Of a stretch of DNA of 12,099 bases, positions 6,116 through 11,391 are shown one piece after another. The notes under the pieces were generated by a model that made no database searches, was not told where the DNA came from, and saw only the letters and a program-made list of their open reading frames with translations. The stretch is taken from NCBI GenBank assembly GCA_002469605.1, contig DKMV01000335.1, positions 1-12,099 on the forward strand. The letters run 5' to 3'. Each line of letters starts with the position of its first letter. The first letter of the stretch is position 1. The DNA comes from Leclercia sp. UBA7405. Lineage in GTDB: Bacteria; Pseudomonadota; Gammaproteobacteria; Enterobacterales; Enterobacteriaceae. Position numbers and translations under genes: made by a program.

Positions 6116-7516
6116 CTACTCGCGGCCCAGCGCGCCCCAGACATCCAGTGCGGATTCGGTTGGAGCGAACGCCATGATGAATGCATCAGCAACGTTCGGA
6201 GACGGAACGTCACGCTTTGCCAGATCCTTTTTGCTCTCCGTCATCACCCTGCCATTGCGGTCGAAGTCACGGTGTGGCGTAGTCAGCTCCAGCTTAAGTT
6301 TCTCCAGTAGCGGGCAAGACGAGTCGATGCTTATCAACTCATCTACTGGGTACTCTTCTCCGTTGTTGATGGCGTTGTAGGTATTTCGGAAGCGGTCGGC
6401 CACCAGCCACCAGGCTTGCGCCTTCAGGTTGGAGAAAAAATCTTTGTTCGGGATACCGTTGTACTCGTCATCCGGTTCGTGGACGCCAGCTCCGGCATTA
6501 AAGCGCTGATAATTGATCCGACGAAAGGCTGCGTTTTCTCGCAGTCGGTCCTCGTTAATCTCTGAAAACTTGGCTCCGGCTGACGCGCCAACACCTATCG
6601 AGTCGTACACGATATCGGCTTCGCGCTCAAAAGCGGCCTGATACGTCCGCTGGCAACTTTTCAGTAGTTCATCTTCCTTCGCCTTCCATTCGTCCGCCCA
6701 GTAGACGACAGAGCCGTGACGGTAAACGTTGGCGCACTTATCCGTGCCACCGTCCGCAACATCGAAGCCAATGCGCTTCCGCCCTCCGGGTTCGAAGCCC
6801 AGTTTCTTGTGAGCATCGACAGCTGCCTCTATCCAGGACAGTTTGATAATGGCTGCATCATCATCCGACTCTGGAACACCTTCATAGACGTGCTTGAACC
6901 CGTCCGGGTCACGGCGGCGAGCCGCGTCTATCACCTTCATCATGGTGTCTGACAGGAACGGGTTTTCGTCGTAATTGATTTTTCGGATCAGCGTGTCTTC
7001 CGGCGGGTAGACAACAAAATTTCGCCAGATGAAATCTGTGACGAGATTGGGGTTGAAGATAAACCAGCACTCGGATCCTTCCTTACGGATGGTTGGCTCC
7101 AGTATCTTCCACTGGTATTCCGTCAGCGCATGGGCCTCTTCCAGCCATAGAACGCTTACGCCCTCCAGTGATTTTATCTCTTCGATATTTCGCCACAGGC
7201 CATAGAACACAAATTCGGAGCCGGTCACGCGATTGATGATTTTATTGTTGAGGATGCGGAAGCGGTGCCGCAGGCCGAAGCGCTCAATCTGGATTTTCAG
7301 CAGGGTATAAACCGACTCTTCGATTTTGTTCTGTATCTGGCGAGCGCAGCAGAAGCGCAGGGTATATTTGTTCGCCAGGAATATAGCGAACCCAGCAGCG
7401 TCCCATGACTTAGAGGACGAGCGCCCACCAAAAAGCACCTTGTTACGCGCCCGCGTCGTCCAGAAGTTCCTTAGAACCGGATTCAGGGTCGGACTGGATG
7501 TCAGTGTAGAAGTCAT
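6116..7516 (-). CDS. terL: Terminase large subunit (ATPase-nuclease, 466 aa)
   Basis: The packaging motor: it cuts the concatemer and pumps DNA into the prohead with ATP. Near residues 30-37 lies the Walker A loop G-G-R-S-S-S-K-S; a Walker B-like strand follows as V-L-W-L-E-E-A-H. The C-terminal nuclease carries acidic motifs R-I-G-F-D-V-A-D-G-G, I-V-Y-D-S-I-G-V-G and the final N-V-A-D-A-F-I-M-A-F. This fits the Terminase_3/PBSX-type large subunits. ATG 7516 is selected because GGAGAG lies about 10 nt upstream and the protein then begins as relatives do (T-L-N-P-V-L-R-N-F-W); an upstream in-frame extension to 7624 lies within terS. The first 74 bases overlap terS, typical of small/large terminase pairs. 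Confidence 0.92.
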   Translation of the reverse strand: MTSTLTSSPTLNPVLRNFWTTRARNKVLFGGRSSSKSWDAAGFAIFLANKYTLRFCCARQIQNKIEESVYTLLKIQIERFGLRHRFRILNNKIINRVTGSEFVFYGLWRNIEEIKSLEGVSVLWLEEAHALTEYQWKILEPTIRKEGSECWFIFNPNLVTDFIWRNFVVYPPEDTLIRKINYDENPFLSDTMMKVIDAARRRDPDGFKHVYEGVPESDDDAAIIKLSWIEAAVDAHKKLGFEPGGRKRIGFDVADGGTDKCANVYRHGSVVYWADEWKAKEDELLKSCQRTYQAAFEREADIVYDSIGVGASAGAKFSEINEDRLRENAAFRRINYQRFNAGAGVHEPDDEYNGIPNKDFFSNLKAQAWWLVADRFRNTYNAINNGEEYPVDELISIDSSCPLLEKLKLELTTPHRDFDRNGRVMTESKKDLAKRDVPSPNVADAFIMAFAPTESALDVWGALGRE

Positions 7517-8261
7517 TGAGATCACGCTCTCCGTTGCCATCGTCAATGCCAGCATCCCGCCGCAGGCGATCAGCCTCCAGCGACACCTTGTCAGTAGCGG
7601 CAACACGATAATCGGTATCGGCAAATATTTTGTTAACGGTGGCGAGAGTCCCGGTAATGGACTCGATACGGACGGTGTTACGCATCATGGCGTTCTCTGC
7701 CGCACGTATGTTATCCATCAGCGCCTTTCGCTCATCCTTACCCCCATCTTCAACGTCAACGTCAACGTCTTCGAGCAAGGTTATCCAGCGTCCTATGTTC
7801 TCGGCAGCCACCAGGTTATTGGCGCGCAGCCGGAAGAGTTCATCTTCCAGCGTCAACGCTTTGGCGTCTTCGATGACATCATCTTTAAGAAGGAGTCGGC
7901 GGGCATAACCACCGTGCTTAAGCGCTGTCTGATTGCCTGGCTTAAAAGGATTTACTGGCGGCGCGGTACGCGAACCACGAATCGGTTTCGTATCCGAGGG
8001 ACTCTCAGGATTGGACGATTCGCAATCACTCTTTGTGGGCTTATCACCTCTGGTCTTGCCGCCTTTCTTCGTTTGCGAATTCGCAGTTTTATTCGCACTT
8101 TTTTTTTGCGAATTCGCATTACCGTTCGCAATCTTGATATAGCGCTTAGCTGTTGAGTAATTCAGTCCCTGCGCTTCGCACCACTCTTTCGGCGATATAC
8201 CCGTTTTGGCATGCTCGGCGAGGAACTGGTCTTGCAGCGCTCCCCAGTCCGGTTTTGCCAT
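7443..8261 (-). CDS. terS: Terminase small subunit (272 aa)
   Basis: The DNA-recognition subunit of the packaging enzyme. ATG 8261 has GGAG about 7 nt upstream. Residues 17-44 (H-A-K-T-G-I-S-P-K-E-W-C-E-A-Q-G-L-N) look like a helix-turn-helix. Then come two tandem 11-residue repeats rich in Asn/Ser/Gln/Lys (residues 46-56 and 57-67), a Lys/Ser/Pro-rich linker, the N-x-x-A-L-K-H-G-G-Y-A block near 110-120 common in small terminases, and a helical C-terminal half with many Asp/Glu. The last residues are acidic. The repeat-coding DNA contains palindromes listed separately. Placement just before terL supports the call. At 272 residues it is longer than many small subunits (about 150-200), because of the linker. 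Confidence 0.85.
   Translation of the reverse strand: MAKPDWGALQDQFLAEHAKTGISPKEWCEAQGLNYSTAKRYIKIANGNANSQKKSANKTANSQTKKGGKTRGDKPTKSDCESSNPESPSDTKPIRGSRTAPPVNPFKPGNQTALKHGGYARRLLLKDDVIEDAKALTLEDELFRLRANNLVAAENIGRWITLLEDVDVDVEDGGKDERKALMDNIRAAENAMMRNTVRIESITGTLATVNKIFADTDYRVAATDKVSLEADRLRRDAGIDDGNGERDLNDFYTDIQSDPESGSKELLDDAGA
8018..8132. repeat. 33-bp tandem repeat of TGCGAATTCGCA palindromes inside terS
   Basis: The perfect 12-bp palindrome TGCGAATTCGCA occurs at 8074-8085 and 8107-8118. Each copy is followed 12 bases further on by a half site TTCGCA (8092-8097 and 8125-8130), so the whole arrangement repeats with a 33-bp period. A fifth half site lies at 8019-8024. On the protein level the repeat is an 11-residue duplication in the linker of TerS. 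It may be a simple duplication or a packaging recognition site. Confidence 0.75.
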
Positions 8262-8312
8262 TGGTCACTCCATTTATCCCCTACAGGGTATAATTACGTT
8301 TTATCCGCTATA

Positions 8313-8344
8313 GCCATTACGATGGGTCTACCCATGGTGATGGC
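8313..8344. repeat. 15-bp imperfect inverted repeat upstream of terS
   Basis: GCCATTACGATGGGT (8313-8327) and ACCCATGGTGATGGC (8330-8344) are inverted with two mismatches and a 2-bp centre. The repeat lies between the terminator of the 59-residue ORF and terS, the interval where lambda-type phages carry cos. A nearby CCCTGTAGGGG (complement of 8277-8287 region) is a small additional symmetric element. No function is shown. Confidence 0.5.
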
Positions 8345-8347
8345 AAT

Positions 8348-8369
8348 AAAAAACCGCCCGAAGGCGGTT
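8348..8369 (-). terminator. Strong intrinsic terminator after the 59-aa ORF
   Basis: On the minus strand AACCGCC and GGCGGTT pair around a TTCG tetraloop, followed by TTTT and TATTG. It begins three bases after the stop codon of the 59-residue ORF. On the plus strand there is no clean U tract, so it should work mainly on minus-strand transcription. Confidence 0.8.
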
Positions 8370-8372
8370 GTG

Positions 8373-8552
8373 TTACTTATTATGCTCAAGCATGTAATCT
8401 TTAGCTTCCTGGATGGCTCTTTCCATCCTGTGCAGGGAGGCTGTAGGCTCCGAAATGCCGCGCTCTGTGCATATTTCCCTGACCAATCCTCTGGCAATTA
8501 CAAGCTCCTCACAAAGGCTTGCAATTAGATCTCGCTGTTTTTGGTTGTCCAT
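8373..8552 (-). CDS. Small helical protein of unknown function, moron-like (59 aa)
   Basis: I do not recognise this protein. It starts at ATG 8552 behind GAGGGA with about 5 nt spacing and ends at TAA 8373. The sequence is almost wholly helix-forming and charged: M-D-N-Q-K-Q-R-D-L-I-A-S-L-C-E-E-L-V-I, then I-C-T-E-R-G-I-S-E-P-T-A-S-L-H-R-M, ending A-K-D-Y-M-L-E-H-N-K. The middle stretch could be a short helix-turn-helix, but 59 residues are too few to be sure. It sits between the spanin genes and terS and has its own extended -10 promoter candidate upstream and a strong terminator downstream. A longer ORF in another frame at 8294-8497 covers the same bases but lacks a ribosome-binding site and reads through the terminator. 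Confidence 0.7.
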   Translation of the reverse strand: MDNQKQRDLIASLCEELVIARGLVREICTERGISEPTASLHRMERAIQEAKDYMLEHNK

Positions 8553-8582
8553 ATCATCCCTCAGATTTTTGGATATGGAAGC

Positions 8583-8591
8583 ACTATACCA
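8583..8591 (-). promoter_or_regulatory. Extended -10 promoter for the 59-aa ORF
   Basis: The minus strand reads TGGTATAGT, matching the TGnTATAAT extended -10 with one change in the hexamer. Transcription would begin near 8576, about 24 bases before the ATG. The -35 region is poor (near 8606-8611), which extended -10 promoters tolerate. Evidence is sequence match only. Confidence 0.45.
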
Positions 8592-8596
8592 TTATC

Positions 8597-8618
8597 AAGC
8601 CCACCAGCAGATGGGCTT
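8597..8618 (-). other. Hairpin after Rz1 (weak terminator or stabiliser)
   Basis: AAGCCCA and TGGGCTT form a perfect 7-bp stem around an 8-base loop, eight bases after the Rz1 stop. The following bases are GATAATGG, not a U tract, so termination would be weak. The hairpin carries a Chi octamer and directly precedes the -10 element of the next unit. Confidence 0.4.
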
Positions 8619-8626
8619 TGTAATGG

Positions 8627-8911
8627 CTACTGTGGGCCGCGTGCCGCTTCAATCTTCCTGATACTGGACTTATCGATATTGCACTGGCCCAGCGCCGACA
8701 GCAGGCTCACATTCAGATCGAGGCTGGCCCCGTAGGTCAGAGGTTCGGGAATTGCTGGCTGTGGTGTATCAGCTGTCAGGCTGGCCGGTAGCGGAACCAC
8801 CGGAACCGGTACGTACACTGTCCGCGAATTGCCGCAGCCGGTCAGCAGCTGCAGCAGGCACAGGCTGACGAGCGCAATCATCATTCGCAACAGCCACTTT
8901 GATATCTGCAT
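8627..8911 (-). CDS. Rz1: Rz1-like outer-membrane spanin lipoprotein (94 aa)
   Basis: The outer-membrane half of the spanin, which with Rz fuses inner and outer membranes in the last step of lysis. ATG 8911 is preceded by GAGAG and lies inside Rz in the +1-shifted frame. The N-terminus is a lipoprotein signal: K-W-L-L-R, a hydrophobic core, then lipobox L-T-G-C with the lipidated Cys at residue 26. The mature part is Pro-rich (V-Y-V-P-V-P-V-V-P-L-P, T-P-Q-P-A-I-P-E-P-L), as in lambda Rz1. It is longer than lambda Rz1 (60 residues) and continues 142 bases past the Rz stop, so this is an overlapping rather than fully embedded spanin pair. Confidence 0.88.
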   Translation of the reverse strand: MQISKWLLRMMIALVSLCLLQLLTGCGNSRTVYVPVPVVPLPASLTADTPQPAIPEPLTYGASLDLNVSLLSALGQCNIDKSSIRKIEAARGPQ

Positions 8912-9161
8912 GGGCTCTCTGTGACTCCAGTGCGATCTCGTTCTTTGCATTCTGGTTAGCCTCTGAAATGGCGTTGATGATGTTCACGGACTTGATTACG
9001 TTGGCGGTGACGACGCTTGCTGATTCAGCCTGCTGCTCTGCGTTATCAGCCCGTACCTTTTCCCGGCCGGCCTTGTCGCTGTAATACCATGCTGACCAGC
9101 ACGCTCCGCCGAACAGGCACAGGATGAACACGACGATCGCGATGAGGTAATGGAGTTTCAT
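8769..9161 (-). CDS. Rz: Rz-like inner-membrane spanin (130 aa)
   Basis: The inner-membrane spanin subunit. Residues about 5-27 are one hydrophobic segment (L-I-A-I-V-V-F-I-L-C-L-F-G-G-A-C-W) that would act as an uncleaved anchor with the rest in the periplasm. Residues 30-100 are Ala/Gln/Glu/Asn-rich and heptad-like (N-A-E-Q-Q-A-E-S-A-S), fitting the coiled coil of i-spanins, and the tail has D-R-L-R-Q-F-A-D-S-V-R as in lambda-like Rz. Its ATG shares one base with the endolysin stop (TGATG at 9159-9163), so translation is probably coupled. Rz1 is encoded within its distal half in another frame. Confidence 0.88.
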   Translation of the reverse strand: MKLHYLIAIVVFILCLFGGACWSAWYYSDKAGREKVRADNAEQQAESASVVTANVIKSVNIINAISEANQNAKNEIALESQRAHADIKVAVANDDCARQPVPAAAADRLRQFADSVRTGSGGSATGQPDS

Positions 9162-9724
9162 CAGAACACTCCCGGGGCCGATGCTGGCGTACCAGGGTTA
9201 AGCGGCCCGGCACCACCGTTGAACAGTTGCGGCTTTTGCTGCCATTCACAGACTTCGCGCTCAATCTCTCGCCGGGTGATTAGCCCTTTCCACTGCTTGC
9301 CACCGGCATACGTCCAGCGCTGCAGCTCTTTGCAGGCACCCGGCACGTCACCGGCGTTTAGCTTTTTCAGCAGCGTGGATTTGCCGAATGCGCCAGCGCC
9401 AACGTTGTAGGTGAAAGAGTAAAGCGCCGCCCTGGTGGTCTCAGGGATGCGGACCTTAATCAGTGGATCGATGGCTGCTGCCACCTTGCGCAGGTCTGAC
9501 TGCAGCAGAGCGTCACACTCTTTGTCGGTGTAGCGATGGCCGCGGCGTACGTCAGTACCAGTGTGCCCGTCGCATACGGTCCATATGCCAACAACATCCT
9601 GATATGCGTAATACCGTCGCCCTTCCAGCCCGTCGGCGTTGCCGAGCATCACAGCTGCAATAGAGATAGCACCGGAGCCACCAAGGATCGTGGCAATGAG
9701 TTTATTTCTCAGCGTCGGATTCAT
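9161..9724 (-). CDS. R: SAR endolysin, phage 21 R-type lysozyme (187 aa)
   Basis: A glycoside hydrolase (T4-lysozyme-like, GH24) that cuts peptidoglycan. The catalytic spacing E-8-D-5-T is present: Glu34, Asp43, Thr49, inside [19 protein letters not shown]. Residues 9-30 are weakly hydrophobic and rich in Gly, Ala and Ser, with no signal-peptidase site, the mark of a signal-arrest-release domain: the enzyme is held inactive in the membrane until the holin collapses the membrane potential. The conserved Y-N-V-G-A-G and [14 protein letters not shown] motifs follow. It is about 22 residues longer than phage 21 R, with a Gly/Pro-rich C-terminal tail. ATG 9724 lies within the holin end and has AGGGG 6 nt upstream. 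Confidence 0.93.
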   Translation of the reverse strand: MNPTLRNKLIATILGGSGAISIAAVMLGNADGLEGRRYYAYQDVVGIWTVCDGHTGTDVRRGHRYTDKECDALLQSDLRKVAAAIDPLIKVRIPETTRAALYSFTYNVGAGAFGKSTLLKKLNAGDVPGACKELQRWTYAGGKQWKGLITRREIEREVCEWQQKPQLFNGGAGPLNPGTPASAPGVF

Positions 9725-9923
9725 GATGGCCCCTGTTGCGGTTATCCCTGCGGATCTGGAAATAAAGGTTTGTCAGGTACGTAAGAACAGCAACTACTAT
9801 GCCCACCAGCACGCCGATGGCGTTCCACTGCTCAGGGCTGTATGCGTTAAGAATGCCGTTCAACACGCTCCCCGCAGAGGCGCCATAAGCTGCGCCGGTG
9901 GTTAATTTATCCATTCGTAACAT
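9702..9923 (-). CDS. S: Phage 21 S-type pinholin with dual start (73 aa)
   Basis: A class II holin whose small pores depolarise the membrane and release the SAR endolysin. The start reads [10 protein letters not shown], closely matching phage 21 S (M-K-S-M-D-K-I-S-T-G), where initiation at Met1 gives the antiholin and at Met4 the holin. ATG 9923 and ATG 9914 are both present, and the positive charge before Met4 (Arg3 here, Lys2 in phage 21) is kept. TMD1 spans about residues 8-27 (Gly/Ala/Ser-rich, A-A-Y-G-A-S-A-G), TMD2 about 34-55 ([20 protein letters not shown]), then a charged tail. The stop overlaps the endolysin gene. Confidence 0.93.
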   Translation of the reverse strand: MLRMDKLTTGAAYGASAGSVLNGILNAYSPEQWNAIGVLVGIVVAVLTYLTNLYFQIRRDNRNRGHHESDAEK

Positions 9924-9927
9924 CTCT

Positions 9928-9949
9928 CACCTCCGATGGTTTCGGGGTG
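9928..9949 (-). promoter_or_regulatory. Hairpin covering the holin ribosome-binding site
   Basis: On the minus-strand RNA CACC-CCGA and UCGG-A-GGUG pair around an AACCA loop: an 8-bp stem with one bulged A. The 3' arm contains the whole GGAGGUG Shine-Dalgarno sequence for holin start 9923 (about 5 nt spacing). Folding would hide the site. Phage 21 also has an upstream RNA structure (sdi) that sets the ratio of its two starts. Confidence 0.6.
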
Positions 9950-9964
9950 CTATGTGTAGGTGGG

Positions 9965-10019
9965 AAGGCCGTCAGGCACGATAGCTACTTGGCATCTGGG
10001 GGTGTATGCCTGCGGCCTT
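9965..10019. repeat. 13-bp inverted repeat with 28-base loop in the late leader
   Basis: AAGGCCGTCAGGCA (9965-9978) and TGCCTGCGGCCTT (10007-10019) are complementary apart from one bulged base. In RNA they would form a long stem between the second terminator and the holin start region. There is no U tract after it in the minus direction. Its role is unknown. Confidence 0.55.
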
Positions 10020-10023
10020 GAAT

Positions 10024-10047
10024 AAAAAAGGCGGGTTCTGGTCCGCC
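10024..10047 (-). terminator. Second intrinsic terminator of the late leader
   Basis: Minus strand: GGCGG, an 8-base loop, CCGCC, then TTTTTTA. It lies about 65 bases after the first leader terminator and before the holin. As a second barrier it would make lysis and head expression depend more strictly on Q. Confidence 0.7.
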
Positions 10048-10110
10048 AATCGATGGGTGCTGCGTTGCGCTATGCGCTTATAGTCCCAGGTAGGGGTATT
10101 CCAGATACGA

Positions 10111-10140
10111 AAAAGCCCAAGGCGATAACCTCGGGCTTTT
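10111..10140 (-). terminator. tR'-like terminator downstream of the late promoter
   Basis: AGCCCGAGG and CCTTGGGCT form a continuous 9-bp RNA stem (one G-U pair) around TTATCG, extended by A-U pairs and followed by TTTTTC on the minus strand. It is about 35-60 bases after the candidate promoter, matching the place of lambda tR', where unmodified late transcripts stop. Confidence 0.8.
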
Positions 10141-10176
10141 AATGTGATTCGGTCGACAACTAAAGCTATGGCGACG

Positions 10177-10222
10177 ATATCAGATTTAGCTGAAATATAC
10201 GTCAATTAGTTCATTTCTGCAA
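10177..10222 (-). promoter_or_regulatory. Candidate late promoter pR' with Q-loading region
   Basis: Directly after the Q stop codon the minus strand reads TTGACG (10200-10205), 17 bases, TGATAT (10177-10182): a good -35 with a poor -10. An overlapping alternative is TTGCAG (10217-10222), 17 bases, TATATT (10194-10199), with a better -10. In the second case TGATAT would lie in the first transcribed bases and could be the -10-like pause signal that Q-dependent promoters use. The position between Q and a terminator is as in lambda. Which pair is used cannot be settled by eye. Confidence 0.5.
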
Positions 10223-10895
10223 TACTTGGCTGGCAATTTGTCGCTTTTTGTTGTGAACGTGATCGCGAAACTTGCTTTAGTGAGTCAGTATCTAAGCGAA
10301 CAAACAACCTCACCATTGCCTCCCAGTTTTCGACATAGTTCGTCGACCAATTGGTTTTACTCACGCCCACCAGCGCAGCCAGGTCCCCATACTGATAAGG
10401 ATCACGCCCAGCCAATACCTCCTTCACGTCCTGCGCCGCCAGCCAGATTAACGCCTTCAGCCTGTCCATAGTCTTGCTGACCACTTTTTTGGTACCCAGT
10501 TGCGCCCTGAACTCTGACCACGCCCACTGGGTAATTGATACCTGGTTCTCCCAGCTTGTGTTCTCGCTGTAGTTCCAGAGCAGCCACGCCTTCTGGTGCT
10601 CTTCAAGCGACAGAACTGCCCGGCGCCAAGATGCGGTGGAGTATTCAACCGGCTGAACCAGTGGGATGTGTGAACCTTTGGCATGTGAGTGCTTACCGGG
10701 TATTGGAGGGTTATCAACTGGCACCCACTTCTCGCTTTCCTCGTCCCAAACTTTGGGCTTCTTCCGCTTATAGGTCTTCGTGTCGAACTGGGCGTTCTCC
10801 AGCCATGCCATCAACTGACCCTTTGTTGCTCCACTGAGATCGGCGGTGGCCACCATGAGCTGTTCGCGTACATACTGAAGATATTGAGTATTCAT
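10206..10895 (-). CDS. Q: Late antitermination protein Q, phage 82/Qin type (229 aa)
   Basis: Q joins RNA polymerase paused just after the late promoter and makes it ignore terminators, switching on lysis and head genes. The sequence opens [13 protein letters not shown] and contains D-L-S-G-A-T-K-G-Q-L, V-D-N-P-P-I-P-G-K-H-S, H-I-P-L-V-Q-P-V-E-Y-S-T-A-S-W-R-R-A-V and I-W-L-A-A-Q-D-V-K, which I recognise as the phage 82/Qin YdfT family, different from lambda Q and from the DLP12 Q. Length fits. A C-terminal part (Q-Y-G-D-L-A-A-L-V-G-V-S-K-T-N-W) looks like a helix-turn-helix. ATG 10895 overlaps the ylcG stop by four bases. The stop codon abuts the late promoter -35. Confidence 0.92.
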   Translation of the reverse strand: MNTQYLQYVREQLMVATADLSGATKGQLMAWLENAQFDTKTYKRKKPKVWDEESEKWVPVDNPPIPGKHSHAKGSHIPLVQPVEYSTASWRRAVLSLEEHQKAWLLWNYSENTSWENQVSITQWAWSEFRAQLGTKKVVSKTMDRLKALIWLAAQDVKEVLAGRDPYQYGDLAALVGVSKTNWSTNYVENWEAMVRLFVRLDTDSLKQVSRSRSQQKATNCQPSIAEMN

Positions 10896-11032
10896 GCCCC
10901 GGTCCCTGCCAACTGGCTAATGCGAATAAAATTGCGAAGAATGCGGTAATCCACCAGCACCGAACCCGGGCGGCGGTAAATGCGAAGGCGCTGCCAGCGC
11001 ATGCGAAGCGATTCAATCAGTTCTGGTTTCAT
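10892..11032 (-). CDS. ylcG: YlcG-family small protein (46 aa)
   Basis: A very small protein of unknown function that is too short to be found easily. It begins with ATG 11032 in an ATGA overlap with the rusA stop, and its own TGA overlaps the Q start in another ATGA, so it bridges both genes without a gap. The sequence [20 protein letters not shown] continues [14 protein letters not shown]. This matches E. coli DLP12 YlcG, also 46 residues, in the block R-W-x-R-L-R-x-Y-R-x-P-G-S-V-L-x-D-Y-R-I-L as I remember it. DLP12 has the same gene order (rusA, ylcG, Q gene). It is strongly basic (many Arg), which would suit nucleic-acid contact, but no function is known to me. Confidence 0.85.
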   Translation of the reverse strand: MKPELIESLRMRWQRLRIYRRPGSVLVDYRILRNFIRISQLAGTGA

Positions 11033-11391
11033 GCTGGCTCCAGCTCGGTGATGGTTAACTCCAGTTTGCCGCCCTTGATGACCGGCATCCGCTTTACGCG
11101 GTAATCGTCTACCTGCTGGTCGTCCTGCCAGAACCCGGCTTTGGTCAGTGCGTCGAATGCAGCCTTCTGCAGGTTGTCCAGGTCCCTGCGGCGGCGGTCA
11201 GGCATATAACATTCGATGCGGATCTTCACCGGGCCGGAAATTCCAACATCCAGCAGCTGGTCTTTGATGATCTGAGACACATGGTCGCGGTAAGCCTGCC
11301 CTTCTTTACTGATGTGCGTGCGCCCGCGGTTGTGCCGGTAGTAGCGGTTATTGCTCGGCGGCCATGGCAATGAAATTTTGTACTCGCTCAC
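11029..11391 (-). CDS. rusA: RusA Holliday-junction resolvase (120 aa)
   Basis: A homodimeric, magnesium-dependent endonuclease that resolves four-way DNA junctions during phage recombination. The start is GTG at 11391 (GTGA overlap with the ybcO stop, AAGGTG 6-7 nt upstream), giving 120 residues exactly like E. coli RusA. The opening [21 protein letters not shown] is nearly that of DLP12 RusA. The catalytic acids Asp70, Asp72 and Asp91 and the essential Lys76 are all present ([11 protein letters not shown] and F-W-Q-D-D-Q-Q). An upstream ATG-like extension to 11520 would run into ybcO in another frame and is not needed. Confidence 0.96.
   Translation of the reverse strand: MSEYKISLPWPPSNNRYYRHNRGRTHISKEGQAYRDHVSQIIKDQLLDVGISGPVKIRIECYMPDRRRRDLDNLQKAAFDALTKAGFWQDDQQVDDYRVKRMPVIKGGKLELTITELEPA

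Larger units (their letters stand above)
9924..10205 (-). other. Late-operon leader, no gene
   Basis: This 282-base gap between Q and the holin contains the late promoter candidate, two terminators (10111-10140 and 10024-10047) and a long hairpin at 9965-10019, each listed separately. A 77-codon open frame (9972-10205) runs through the terminators without a start signal and is not accepted. I see no tRNA gene. Confidence 0.75.
434..10958 (-). other. Ten Chi octamers, all in minus-strand orientation
   Basis: GCTGGTGG (read as CCACCAGC on the plus strand) occurs at 434-441, 693-700, 1976-1983, 3816-3823, 5737-5744, 6400-6407, 8601-8608, 9803-9810, 10367-10374 and 10951-10958. I found none in the opposite orientation. 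Chi is the RecBCD regulatory site in E. coli and relatives. Most copies lie inside genes and are also part of codons. Confidence 0.75.

Noticed and set aside
7326..8156. 276-codon plus-strand frame opposite terS and terL
   Set aside because: Antisense shadow of terS/terL, with no start signal and no recognisable domain.
8294..8497. 67-codon minus-strand frame between Rz1 and terS
   Set aside because: It reads straight through the terminator, has no ribosome-binding site and competes with the 59-residue ORF, which has one.
9972..10205. 77-codon frame in the late leader
   Set aside because: It starts with TTG inside the promoter, crosses two terminators and looks non-protein-like.
9924..10205. 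tRNA gene in the gap after Q, as in some lambdoid phages
   Set aside because: No T-loop GGTTCGA-like motif and no acceptor stem pairing; the hairpins are terminators.
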